Below, one piece after another: positions 1 to 9,225 of a DNA stretch of 51,329 nucleotides (positions within the stretch are counted from its first letter, which is position 1; each line of letters opens with the position of its first letter). Origin of the DNA: a virus. The notes below the pieces were generated by a model, which had not been told where the DNA came from, ran no database searches, and saw nothing but the letters and a program-made list of their open reading frames with translations. Position numbers and translations under genes: made by a program. Location of the stretch: IMG/VR virus record IMGVR_UViG_3300009103_001281, positions 1 to 51,329 of that record. One strand, written 5' to 3'.

Positions 1-3000
1 CGCCAGACACACCTACCCAATCAACCTCAAACGACACATTACCTCTCGTGCTGTCTAAAGCAGATAAAGAATAATCTCCAGACTGAATACTGAAATGTAA
101 TCTGGAAATTCCATCATTTCTATACACATGCGGATCAGTGGGGCTGTGATAAAAATCCTTTCTCTTCCAGTAGTTTGCATAATTTACCGTATTAGAGTCA
201 TAAGTAGACACATCAACGGTTCTAAAAGCTCCAATTCCTCGCGCAGCATTTCCATACTCCCACCATGCAAAATCTTCATATCCTGACATAGATGCAGTCG
301 TAGGATACCAAGTGTCCCACTCAACAATCTTCCACTCTCCAGTCATATCATCAATATCATATGGTTGAATATCATCATCGTAATCATATATCGTAGAAGG
401 AAGAAGAACTCCTCTTCTGTAAGCCATATTAATTGTAGGATTGCCTAGATATTCACCGTCTGTCACATTGTAGTAATAGCCCGCGGGAATCATATTAATA
501 TTATTGGCACCAATATCACTCACAGAATGACCATATTGGTGCAATTTTCGTATCTTGACTTGTACGAATCTAGCACCACCTTCAGTCACATTTTGATTAT
601 TTGCGACTTCTGCTCCTTGAATTAGTGGAGATATATTATCACCTCCACGAGAACCTTCCCAGTCTGGTTGTCCGTATACCTGCATAAATGCCGAATAGGA
701 AGCTGTATTTCCCATACTCAACAAAACAGTCGAACCATTCGCAACAGAAGGTAGCATTACATTAGGCAATGCATCATCCATCGAGACGCCAGTACGACCT
801 GTACTTAGAAAACTATTTGCAACTATAAATTGAATAAGAGACCGATGGTTTCTCACTCCAGTATTTGTACCTATACCTTGATAGATACCATCTACTTTTC
901 CACCAAATGTATAGAAAACCCTTCTAGCCACATCTAACTGAGTCCAGGTGCTCGACAACGAAGCTGGCTCATCAGAAGCCCAAGAGAGTCTCTGCCAATC
1001 AAACAGCGCATGTGTATCTGGACCCGAAATTGGCTCTGCACTATGGAAAGATCGATTATCTCCAGCATCACCGAGTGTGTCGGTGCCAGTGAAAAATTGC
1101 AATGTTAAGTCAATAACATCTATCACATCATCAACACTACCAGCAGCCAAGGACAAGAACATCTCTGCACTGTCACCTGGTTTCTTTCCATCGACCATCT
1201 CAGACTGACCAAAGATCAGGCCAAACATTTTCATTCCAGCAGGATGGGCTAGTTCTTTGATGAGACTTTCATATGATTCAACGTCAAGACCAGACCGGAT
1301 CGCATACGAAAAGGCTTGATAGTATCGACTATCTTGTAGCTTTTGGCTAGAACTCAACTGACCAGTATCGTCTCGCGTTTGGCCCTTTGGTGTGAAGTTA
1401 CCGCTGATCGATGCACTCAATTCAGCATTAGAAGCAGCCTCAATCTTGAGATAATCGACCTCTATTGTATTTTCTGGATCGATATATGAAACAATATAGC
1501 GACCAAGGTCTGGGCGCCAAATTCCTTTACCACTGACTCCATCAGGAGATATAAGTTCCCCTACAAGAAAATCTCCTTTGTTTGGATCAGGAACAAACGT
1601 ATTTGCTGGAAGCCCAGCAGCCAGTCCCCCCTGATTCATTATAGTTACCCAAGTATTGTGGGGTTCGGGCCACCACTGGACCAAAACAAAACTCTTACTT
1701 GAGCCACTGCCTCTTCTTGGAGCAAAACGAGTGCTTACGTCTTCATTTGAAAACATGATATACGTTGCATTTCCGGTTCCAGTAGTTCTATATCTTCCCT
1801 CGGCCGAGCCGGCGCCCTCATCACCAAATCCCGTATATATATCTTTGGCCCCAATACTCGAATCTTGTGGACGCCAAACACGATCATAAGGACCAACTAT
1901 CGAACCATTGCATACGACAACAAACTCTCCGGTTGCAGATCCGCCCGTGGGTAACAAGCCCGATAAAGTAGAATCTCCAACAAACTGCAAGTTTGCGTGT
2001 TCGCCACGCATGGTCGCACCGACTCCGATAATACCATTTTCCTCTGGATACACAGGGAACGTATTTGATCCATATGCACCTTCATTCAAAATCATGTATG
2101 GGCGCATATGGGTTACGGTGCTGTGCAGATTTGCAGGATTCGTATAATCGAATTCCGGACCATCAGGAGGGCCTTCATTCGATCCATCACCAAGCCCCTG
2201 GAAGTATGCACTATATGTGGTCCAATCGGAAGTCAATTTTCCTTTATTGATCACAAATTCATGCGAAGCATCTCCACCATATGTGTATGTTAGTCTATCC
2301 TCTCCAGTCTTCGATGCAACATAGACTGGACCATTATTCGAGGCTTTCAATCCAACAACACCAAAATGAACATTTCCAACAAGAGGTATGCTGTTTCCAT
2401 ATGATGTTACAGCCGTGTTCTTGACATGTCTCGCACGAACGGACATCTTGTATATTGTATTTGCATCACGATATGGTATGTCTTCAGTGTGATATAATGC
2501 AAGTCTTCTTGTGTTCGCAGAAAGAACTCTCGCGCCCGATACATCCGAAACTGTTTCAATTCTAAAGTCTACATTAGCTGCATCAGAAAAGCCATCAACA
2601 TACCAAGAACCGCCTAACGGAACGTGACCTTCTGGGTTTCGGAATAGTGCTTCGATTTCATTATTAGAGAGTGGTCGTGTGTAATATCGAGCTTCATCAT
2701 AATAACCTGCCGCCCCACCATATGCTGCAAATCCACCAGTGGCAGACGTGTCGACCTTCCATAAATTTTTATCAGGCAAGGTGCCTCTGCCGCCTAACAC
2801 AACAGCCCGTCTCTGGTATCTTCCGGCAGAAGGTCCGCCGGCACCAACGGTTGCGCCAGTCAAACCATAATACGTGTCGCCAGTTAAATTAAACTGGTCG
2901 GCATCAGTACTATAACCATTCGCATAACTAGAATTTGCCTTTGGGTCTAGTGCAAATGTTTTAATGACAGGCTTGGTTCCATCTGCATAATATATATGAA

Positions 3001-5527
3001 ACGATCCTCGTTCATTGACATAATCATTAGTGATCGCAAACATGTGCCAAACATTCTGTCGAAGCCCACCATAATCTTGATATTCTATTGTCGGCTCCCC
3101 GGTTACCTCTGGTCCTCGTGACACAAAATATAGACGCCCAAGACCCCAACTATTTCCACTTGACCTTGATGGTCGATCAGTATGCCAATATTTTGTTGTC
3201 CATGCTCCTTCAGGAGAGGAGTTCAAACTTCCTGCGTTTGGTGGATATGGATTTGCCCCTGTATCTGGATGCACTGTCGTTAGCGTAAAATAGCCATATC
3301 GGTCGATAATTCTACTAAAACTCGCGACATTCGCAGCAGGTTTATACCAAAAAGTCCAAGTCTGCTGCTCATCATCTTTAATCTCATCATGACTCATGAG
3401 CCCAATAGCACCAGAAGAAATATCTGCATTAGCACCATAATAATACGGTGTTCCCGGACCCGTACTTGGCTTCCAACCCTCACCACCGTTTACCCTAACA
3501 TTCATTGTATGCATACTGGCTAGATATATCGAGCTGTTTCCTGTTACAGAATTATTTTCACCGAAAACAAAATCATAGCTATTTGCAAAGGGATAGTAGT
3601 CTCTTAGCGTGCTGCCGTGACCTCTATTAAACTCTATATTCATATTTTTGTAATGAACTATGGGGCGAACTGCATGGTGACCATGACCAGTATGATCCCA
3701 GATGATCACAGAATTTGGATAAAATTCTCCACTGCCCGTAAATTGCCCAACAGTGTTTGGATAGTCACTCGCGTTCGTCGCGCCTGCTGGAACAACGCGA
3801 TGTTCATCAGGAACGATATATCTCTGTGCGCCTGGCGTGTACGATGCAGCAGGAGTCGCTTCAGTGGTGCTCGTATTAGGAAGCAATGGTAAATTCAAAT
3901 CTCTAGCACGAACATAGGTGGAATCATAATTCATTTTCCAATGAGCTTTTAGTCCATCAGTTGGAATAGGAACAAGATTTGTAGCAGTCAAACTATAATT
4001 CGAGTTAGATGAATATCCTCCAGAGAGCTTCGATAGTTGCCCCCTGTTGTCATCAGGAGCATAAAAATCTTCACCAATATGTCGGTTTTTAGCCCACAAA
4101 TCCCAATTACGCAAAATACGAAATGCAGCTATGGCGCTTTCGTTGTAAGCTGCATAATGAGCCTGACTAAATGCATCAGCAAGAGATAACGCAGGGCGAA
4201 TCAATCCTTTATATTTGTCAAAAGAGTCTAAGAATATCGTTTCAGTTTTTCCAGATTCAAATCTAGTCTTATTGTGTATTCCGTATAGAGTGGCTGTTGG
4301 CTTTTCAATATACTTCATTCCCGAATTGGTAATTTCGATTTCTTTCACTTCACCTTTAGTACCAATAGCAGAAACCTTTGCTCTCGCTCCTTCGGCCTGT
4401 GATCCACCCCCAGTAATAGTAACCACATCACCGACTTCAAAGTTTGATCCACCCTCTGCAACATCAATTTTCGACACGACACCACTGATAGTACCCGACA
4501 ATTCAGTGCCATCGGCTGGATTGATTTCATTATATGTTCGTATGGACTCTCCTTCTAGAAATTGCCCAGTGATATTATCGCGATCAAGTCTCAACTCGAT
4601 ATAATTTGTAGCAATAAATGATTTTATCACCGCGGATTCTACAGTAGTAAAGGCTCCACTAGTAACACCAATGACAATTCGACCAACAAATAATGCAGGA
4701 TCTAAAATTTGTTCCACGCCATCCACACTACCAGTCGTATCAATTCTGATAGTTGCTGGGCGATCCCAATGGTCATAATCGGTAGGATATTCATTTTCTA
4801 ATCGACCAGAAGCTCTTAACATATCCTCTTCTGGATAATAAACCTCAACCTCTTCGTCAAAGAAAATGCGAAACAAAAACTTAAAAGAATTTTCGGTTCC
4901 TCTAGAACTATAAAAATCACGAAGATGCTTGATCGCTTTTCGTTTGTCGGCCGTTCCAGCAAGTTCTAATGGGAAACTAGCCGCATATTCATCTTTAATG
5001 AAGTTGATATAGTCGTCAAGCGTATAATCAATGTCCTGATAATCAAGCAAATTCTTGGCAGAATATATCGCTCCAGGAGGAGCCTTATCAGCATCATTAG
5101 AACTAACATAAACAGCACCACTCGTCTGACCATACAACAAAGCTCCATCGCCAGGGCGAAGAGTTTTTACAAACCTGTCATTTGTGCCAGTAATTTGATT
5201 TAGAACAAGCGTTCGTGTTGATCCATCTTTTGATATTGTGTAGTTATATACTGTACCAATACCAGTAGGAGTGTCAGATCCCAAATCTGCATACTGATAT
5301 ACTAATTCACCTTTCTCAAAAGTTCCACCATATGTGATTGGATTGCCTTCATTGTCCGTAATATAACCAGGGTTTGATATAACCAAATCTAATTCAATAG
5401 GCGGGCCCAATAACTCAAGATACTCGTAATAGCTCTCAAGAAATCGAACAAATGAAGGAAACTCATCACGAACAAACTGAGGAACCTGATTCAATATTAA
5501 TGGAGATGTTTTGGTATCAAATGCCAT
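1..5527 (-). CDS. Giant baseplate wedge / tail-fibre structural protein with LamG-like domain (partial)
   Basis: The frame opens at the ATG at 5527 and stays open to base 1, so more than 1,840 residues are present and the C-terminus lies outside the window. The N-terminus (motif FVRFLESYYEYLE near residue 26) and a stretch around residues 205-225 (SRGTENSFKFLFRIFFDEE) are typical of the large virion protein that follows gp6 in marine T4-like phages. This position matches T4 gp7/gp8, the outer wedge. Roughly residues 640-960 resemble a concanavalin-A/LamG jelly roll, with phrases such as TWTFWYKP, an RIIDRYGYF strand and YYDEARYYTRPLSNNEIEAL. The region after that is beta-rich and full of Gly, Ser and Asn. 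It is the last visible gene of the late operon, 22 bases downstream of gp6. The protein probably joins the wedge to the fibres and may bind glycans. The family name is inferred from position and motifs. Confidence 0.75.
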   Translation of the reverse strand, partial: MAFDTKTSPLILNQVPQFVRDEFPSFVRFLESYYEYLELLGPPIELDLVISNPGYITDNEGNPITYGGTFEKGELVYQYADLGSDTPTGIGTVYNYTISKDGSTRTLVLNQITGTNDRFVKTLRPGDGALLYGQTSGAVYVSSNDADKAPPGAIYSAKNLLDYQDIDYTLDDYINFIKDEYAASFPLELAGTADKRKAIKHLRDFYSSRGTENSFKFLFRIFFDEEVEVYYPEEDMLRASGRLENEYPTDYDHWDRPATIRIDTTGSVDGVEQILDPALFVGRIVIGVTSGAFTTVESAVIKSFIATNYIELRLDRDNITGQFLEGESIRTYNEINPADGTELSGTISGVVSKIDVAEGGSNFEVGDVVTITGGGSQAEGARAKVSAIGTKGEVKEIEITNSGMKYIEKPTATLYGIHNKTRFESGKTETIFLDSFDKYKGLIRPALSLADAFSQAHYAAYNESAIAAFRILRNWDLWAKNRHIGEDFYAPDDNRGQLSKLSGGYSSNSNYSLTATNLVPIPTDGLKAHWKMNYDSTYVRARDLNLPLLPNTSTTEATPAASYTPGAQRYIVPDEHRVVPAGATNASDYPNTVGQFTGSGEFYPNSVIIWDHTGHGHHAVRPIVHYKNMNIEFNRGHGSTLRDYYPFANSYDFVFGENNSVTGNSSIYLASMHTMNVRVNGGEGWKPSTGPGTPYYYGANADISSGAIGLMSHDEIKDDEQQTWTFWYKPAANVASFSRIIDRYGYFTLTTVHPDTGANPYPPNAGSLNSSPEGAWTTKYWHTDRPSRSSGNSWGLGRLYFVSRGPEVTGEPTIEYQDYGGLRQNVWHMFAITNDYVNERGSFHIYYADGTKPVIKTFALDPKANSSYANGYSTDADQFNLTGDTYYGLTGATVGAGGPSAGRYQRRAVVLGGRGTLPDKNLWKVDTSATGGFAAYGGAAGYYDEARYYTRPLSNNEIEALFRNPEGHVPLGGSWYVDGFSDAANVDFRIETVSDVSGARVLSANTRRLALYHTEDIPYRDANTIYKMSVRARHVKNTAVTSYGNSIPLVGNVHFGVVGLKASNNGPVYVASKTGEDRLTYTYGGDASHEFVINKGKLTSDWTTYSAYFQGLGDGSNEGPPDGPEFDYTNPANLHSTVTHMRPYMILNEGAYGSNTFPVYPEENGIIGVGATMRGEHANLQFVGDSTLSGLLPTGGSATGEFVVVCNGSIVGPYDRVWRPQDSSIGAKDIYTGFGDEGAGSAEGRYRTTGTGNATYIMFSNEDVSTRFAPRRGSGSSKSFVLVQWWPEPHNTWVTIMNQGGLAAGLPANTFVPDPNKGDFLVGELISPDGVSGKGIWRPDLGRYIVSYIDPENTIEVDYLKIEAASNAELSASISGNFTPKGQTRDDTGQLSSSQKLQDSRYYQAFSYAIRSGLDVESYESLIKELAHPAGMKMFGLIFGQSEMVDGKKPGDSAEMFLSLAAGSVDDVIDVIDLTLQFFTGTDTLGDAGDNRSFHSAEPISGPDTHALFDWQRLSWASDEPASLSSTWTQLDVARRVFYTFGGKVDGIYQGIGTNTGVRNHRSLIQFIVANSFLSTGRTGVSMDDALPNVMLPSVANGSTVLLSMGNTASYSAFMQVYGQPDWEGSRGGDNISPLIQGAEVANNQNVTEGGARFVQVKIRKLHQYGHSVSDIGANNINMIPAGYYYNVTDGEYLGNPTINMAYRRGVLLPSTIYDYDDDIQPYDIDDMTGEWKIVEWDTWYPTTASMSGYEDFAWWEYGNAARGIGAFRTVDVSTYDSNTVNYANYWKRKDFYHSPTDPHVYRNDGISRLHFSIQSGDYSLSALDSTRGNVSFEVDWVGVSG

Positions 5528-5548
5528 CTATCTAAACAACTCCTAATA

Positions 5549-7453
5549 TTAATATTTCTGTGATCCATCATACGAAGGATCTAATGTTGTGCTATATGAC
5601 GAGGCTTCGTCTACAAGTTGAATGTTAATATCAGACTCATTAATAGTGATAATCTGAGAGGCTGTAGCAATTACGTCATTATTCTCAGGAACTCCTCGAA
5701 TGCCAATTGATGTAGTAGCCTCATCAGGAATAAACCCAACAAGAGAAACGACTCCAGTATCATAGTCAACCGTTCCGATATTTGAATTTAATACGGCCCC
5801 GGTACTGGAGATAACTTGCATTGCTCCATTCAAATCTCGCAGCGAACAACCCAAATTATTAAAATAGGTAAAGGTCGTACTCGTAACAGCACCTTCATGT
5901 GTTGAATGTGGATGATATATTGGATTTGCCAAATTGATTGTGTAGTTTCCTCCAGTTCCAACTACTGGAGAAAACTCAACTCTCATCTTCACCGAAAGTA
6001 GATTATTGCTAATCGACGAATCAATATTGTCAATTGATGTTAGCAGATTAGAATATTTAAAATAAGAATCAAATTTTTCCAAATTCTGATCAGAATAATC
6101 TTGAATATTCAACGAAACTAATGTTGCCATAGATGATGGCGTGATTGTCGTCTTTCGACTATCATATTTCACGATAGAAGATAATTCCAAAAATATGTAT
6201 TCAGGATCAACAATAACTGGTCGAATCGTCACAACATTTGTCGGAGATAAAATAGTCTTTGCAATTCTATTCTTTTCTTCGTTCGTGAGCACAAATCCAA
6301 CCTTTGGTTTAATTGCAATATAAACTGCTCCATAATCTGGAGGAGTATTCTCTTCTCCACCCCAAACACGAATTGCATCAATGTCTGGATAATCAGTAAC
6401 CAATCTCGTCTTATAGTCATTGGCTGTTACTGATCGACCCTGGGCTTCATAATTAAGTGGAGCCAGAAATTTAATTGAAGAAATTGATTCTCTGTCAGAT
6501 CCACCCGAGGCACTCTTTACAATTGTTGTAGAAATTACACTATCGAAAGTTCCGGTTCTAGGATAGGTCAAAACACTATCTACAACTGGAATAGGATTAC
6601 ACGAGAATACACTCGCGCCATTTCCTAGTGTAGCCTTCGTCAAAGCATAACTCATAGTAACGATATTACCAGGTTCTGGCTTATATCCAACTTGGCCATC
6701 ACCAAAATATATTTCAAATTTTTGATCAAATCCCTCTTGTAACCAATATACCTTATCAGTAGACGAAACTGAAGTCGAATCTGCAACACGAGTAAATGGC
6801 TCAAAAGATGTTCCTGCTGCCGTATCAGCAACAGTCACTATCAGTGTTGTCATATCTGCTTCTTCATTTGGCACAATAAACTTTTGATCAGTTCCTTCAT
6901 TTGAAACCACATACTGAACAGATGTGGATACGCCTTCTTTTATTTGAACCGACGAAGCCAAAAACGATCTAGAATAATTACCGCTACCATCACCAACAGC
7001 AGAAGTAGATACGACTGATGCAGTAAAAGATTCTATTGCAAGAAATGTATATGCCTTATCGTTTAGTGTAGTCTTAAATATATGACCTTTCGGAATACTA
7101 ATGCTAGAAGGCAAATTACCCTCCGTATCTACGACACTAAACGAAACATCCACAGTAGCAATAGATCCTTGAGGAGAGGTTGGAATATAATTTAATTGCT
7201 TTGCTCTCGACACTACAGAATTTCGGATAATTGCACTATCCAAAAACATCTCATTACCAATCATGTTTGTGTAAAAACCAGTGTAATGTGTATTATATGC
7301 AAGAATATCTAAAAGAACAGAAAGCCCAGAATCATCAAAATCATAATCAGTAAATTCATCCTGACCGCGTAAATAAGCCTTTAGATTCGACTTGATTAGG
7401 TCGAAATCTAGTTCAGTAACTTCAAGTTTATTGGTATTTGTTGTTGTGGCCAT
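5549..7453 (-). CDS. 6: Baseplate wedge protein gp6 (J-like)
   Basis: 634 residues, close to T4 gp6 (660). gp6 dimers form the inner ring that ties the six baseplate wedges together. The N-terminal part (LTELDFDLIKSNLK-like segment, then a DYDFDDSGLSVLLDILAYNT-type motif, then MFLDSAIIRNSVVSRAKQLN) is the signature of the gp6 / phage J family. The middle is the beta-rich J domain, with YWLQEGFDQKFEIYFGDGQVG around residue 240. The C-terminal part is divergent and beta-rich. The stop codon is 22 bases upstream of the LamG protein, and the start follows the gp25 stop directly, so translation is likely coupled. I see no frameshift or truncation. Confidence 0.92.
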   Translation of the reverse strand: MATTTNTNKLEVTELDFDLIKSNLKAYLRGQDEFTDYDFDDSGLSVLLDILAYNTHYTGFYTNMIGNEMFLDSAIIRNSVVSRAKQLNYIPTSPQGSIATVDVSFSVVDTEGNLPSSISIPKGHIFKTTLNDKAYTFLAIESFTASVVSTSAVGDGSGNYSRSFLASSVQIKEGVSTSVQYVVSNEGTDQKFIVPNEEADMTTLIVTVADTAAGTSFEPFTRVADSTSVSSTDKVYWLQEGFDQKFEIYFGDGQVGYKPEPGNIVTMSYALTKATLGNGASVFSCNPIPVVDSVLTYPRTGTFDSVISTTIVKSASGGSDRESISSIKFLAPLNYEAQGRSVTANDYKTRLVTDYPDIDAIRVWGGEENTPPDYGAVYIAIKPKVGFVLTNEEKNRIAKTILSPTNVVTIRPVIVDPEYIFLELSSIVKYDSRKTTITPSSMATLVSLNIQDYSDQNLEKFDSYFKYSNLLTSIDNIDSSISNNLLSVKMRVEFSPVVGTGGNYTINLANPIYHPHSTHEGAVTSTTFTYFNNLGCSLRDLNGAMQVISSTGAVLNSNIGTVDYDTGVVSLVGFIPDEATTSIGIRGVPENNDVIATASQIITINESDINIQLVDEASSYSTTLDPSYDGSQKY

Positions 7454-7840
7454 TTATCGAAGCCTCTCTAAAAACAATGAAAGCGACTGAGGAACATTTT
7501 GATTAAGTACCGTAAACCGTATTGTAATACTATATCCATTTCGATCTAACTGCGGATCGACAAAAATTTCATCAAGCAATACTCTTGGTTCGTAATTGCG
7601 AATAGCCTCTTCGATTACTGACTTCACATCCATGGCGGTGGATGCCGTAACATTCTCAAAAAGCAAACGATTAATATTACTACCAATCTCTGGATGAAAT
7701 AATCTATCTCCTTTATTCGTTCTCAACAAATATCCAAGAGCGCGCTTTACGGCAACTTCGCCTTCACTAACCAATAACTTATTCGTATTTGGATGAGCCG
7801 CAAAATTTAAATCTATGTCCCTAAAAACAACGGAAGGCAT
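7454..7840 (-). CDS. 25: Baseplate wedge protein gp25 (lysozyme-like fold)
   Basis: 128 residues, matching T4 gp25 (132). gp25 sits at the core of the baseplate wedge and is involved in the start of sheath assembly. The family's conserved EPR motif is at residues 84-86 (NYEPRVLLDEI), which in T4 takes part in packing with gp6 and gp53. The upstream half (LLVSEGEVAVKRALGYLLRT and GDRLFHPEIGSNI) is also typical. It has its own candidate late promoter (7869-7876). The name lysozyme-like refers to a distant similarity, and no hydrolase active site should be assumed. Confidence 0.93.
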   Translation of the reverse strand: MPSVVFRDIDLNFAAHPNTNKLLVSEGEVAVKRALGYLLRTNKGDRLFHPEIGSNINRLLFENVTASTAMDVKSVIEEAIRNYEPRVLLDEIFVDPQLDRNGYSITIRFTVLNQNVPQSLSLFLERLR

Positions 7841-7868
7841 TGCAGTTTTCCTTATTGTAGATTGTATC

Positions 7869-7876
7869 TATTTATA
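7869..7876 (-). promoter_or_regulatory. T4-type late promoter -10 element (TATAAATA) for gp25-gp6
   Basis: The minus strand carries an exact TATAAATA, the T4 late promoter consensus read by gp55 with the coactivator gp33. The gp25 ATG lies 28 bases beyond it. The same octamer, or a one-base variant, stands at nearly the same distance before gp48 and before the plus-strand gene at 18674, which supports a real signal. It overlaps only the non-coding gap after the upstream gene's stop. Confidence 0.75.
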
Positions 7877-7879
7877 AAA

Positions 7880-8905
7880 TTAAACCAGATTTGCTGCCTC
7901 CTTGAAGCCCTGTGTACCAACTATTTTTAATACAGGCTTCAAATCATCATTTTCTGCTAACGATAATGCAGCCTTTGCCTCTAACGATGATGTCTGAAAA
8001 TATGATGCAGTGTTCTGCATTTCTAAATCTTTCCCTATCCACTTTCGCATAAATCTTCCTAGATATAAAGTAGAAGAAGCATCAGAATCGGCAGATGAAT
8101 TGACATGTAATCTCAGCTCATCAGCAATAATATCTCCCATTTCCTTTACTGTAATTTTATCTCCAGCCACCAATGGAGCGGACTGAGCATGAAGCAATCT
8201 ATCTCTATATGATGTACAGGTAGAAACGATTCGTATTGAGGCATTGGTTGGAGGTGGCTCCAATGTTAGAGACCCTGAAATAGCTGCATCGATAATACTG
8301 GAAAACATAGCATTAATAGTATTACCAGCAGCAAAATCTCCTGCTATAGTATTACCAGAAGTGTTTAATGCATAATATGTCGAAAGTCCAGAAAGAGCTG
8401 ACAATGTAGAATTGCCACTCATATGCGTATTCGATTCGCCATTAGCAGTTGCGATATAATTTGGAGAATCGTTTGCACCACTTCTTGCATCCGTATGAAA
8501 AAGAAAATCACTACACGCATTCTGATACTTTTGGAGCAGATCAACGATAACATTATGTTGGGTCAATGAGTATGAGTTGGCAGTTTGAGATCCAGTATCA
8601 GTCAAATCTTGAAGAACAATACCACCAGGGCTCCCGCCATCCGCTCCGGCCGGATATGCTGCAAGTAACGCTGACATGAATCCTTCTTGTGTAACTGCAT
8701 TCTGACTAAATGAAGTAACATTTGCAGTAGTAATTCCAGAACCAATTGCATAAGGATTTACATAAATCGATCCTGTACGAATCTGGTCCACAACATCTGC
8801 TACAATAACATTATTTGACGAAGCTGGAACTGTTATGGCAGGCTCGTCAAATAATGATTCATTTGTTTGTGCTATAATATCTTCAGGATTAATTTCTTCA
8901 GCCAA
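7880..8905 (-). CDS. Putative virion protein of the baseplate operon, function unknown
   Basis: 341 residues. I do not recognise a family. The protein is rich in Ser, Thr, Ala and Asn, with an acidic N-terminus (AEEINPEDIIAQTNESLF), a low-complexity middle (SNSTLSALSGLSTYYALN-like segments) and a more helical C-terminus ending in FKEAANLV. No signal peptide, membrane segment or catalytic motif is evident. It lies between the PAAR tip gene and gp25 with 3-base spacing to the former, so a role in the central spike, hub or wedge of the virion is likely by context only. The start is the first ATG, just downstream of the PAAR gene stop. Confidence 0.7.
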   Translation of the reverse strand: MAEEINPEDIIAQTNESLFDEPAITVPASSNNVIVADVVDQIRTGSIYVNPYAIGSGITTANVTSFSQNAVTQEGFMSALLAAYPAGADGGSPGGIVLQDLTDTGSQTANSYSLTQHNVIVDLLQKYQNACSDFLFHTDARSGANDSPNYIATANGESNTHMSGNSTLSALSGLSTYYALNTSGNTIAGDFAAGNTINAMFSSIIDAAISGSLTLEPPPTNASIRIVSTCTSYRDRLLHAQSAPLVAGDKITVKEMGDIIADELRLHVNSSADSDASSTLYLGRFMRKWIGKDLEMQNTASYFQTSSLEAKAALSLAENDDLKPVLKIVGTQGFKEAANLV

Positions 8906-8908
8906 AAC

Positions 8909-9214
8909 TTAGCCTCCTATTATCACATCCGGACTAGCTGGAAATGTAATTACGTTGAAAATACCACATCCAACTAAATCACCAACTCTAGCAGCAGGTC
9001 TTCCGCTAATATAAACAGTCGTCGATCCTGTGATCACAGTTCCAAGATGAGCAGAAAGCGGCGGGCACGTATGTACACTAAACGAATCTCCCAATAATAT
9101 AGCAGGAGCCCCATTAATCATAACAGTTGACGATCCTACGCCAACAGAAACCTGAGGAGGAAAACAATCATGACCAGTGGACATTGATATTCCTGTAAGT
9201 GCTGCATTTGGCAT
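8909..9214 (-). CDS. PAAR-repeat spike tip protein (gp5.4-like)
   Basis: 101 residues, the usual size for a PAAR protein. PAAR proteins form a sharp cone that caps the membrane-piercing spike of contractile tails and type VI secretion systems. T4 gp5.4 is the phage example. The motif PAARVGDLVGCG is visible near residues 73-84. Gly-rich turns (STVMINGAPAILLGDS) and conserved Cys and His residues (GHDCFPP, HTCPPLSAHLG) are the expected metal ligands. The gene directly follows the spike gene, which fits its assembly onto the spike end. Confidence 0.9.
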   Translation of the reverse strand: MPNAALTGISMSTGHDCFPPQVSVGVGSSTVMINGAPAILLGDSFSVHTCPPLSAHLGTVITGSTTVYISGRPAARVGDLVGCGIFNVITFPASPDVIIGG

Positions 9215-9225
9215 AATGTATCTCC

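Noticed and set aside
948-4604. Plus-strand ORFs of 60-130 codons opposite the giant protein
   Set aside because: They lie antisense to one long open minus frame with clear domain motifs, and have no ribosome binding sites or recognisable proteins.
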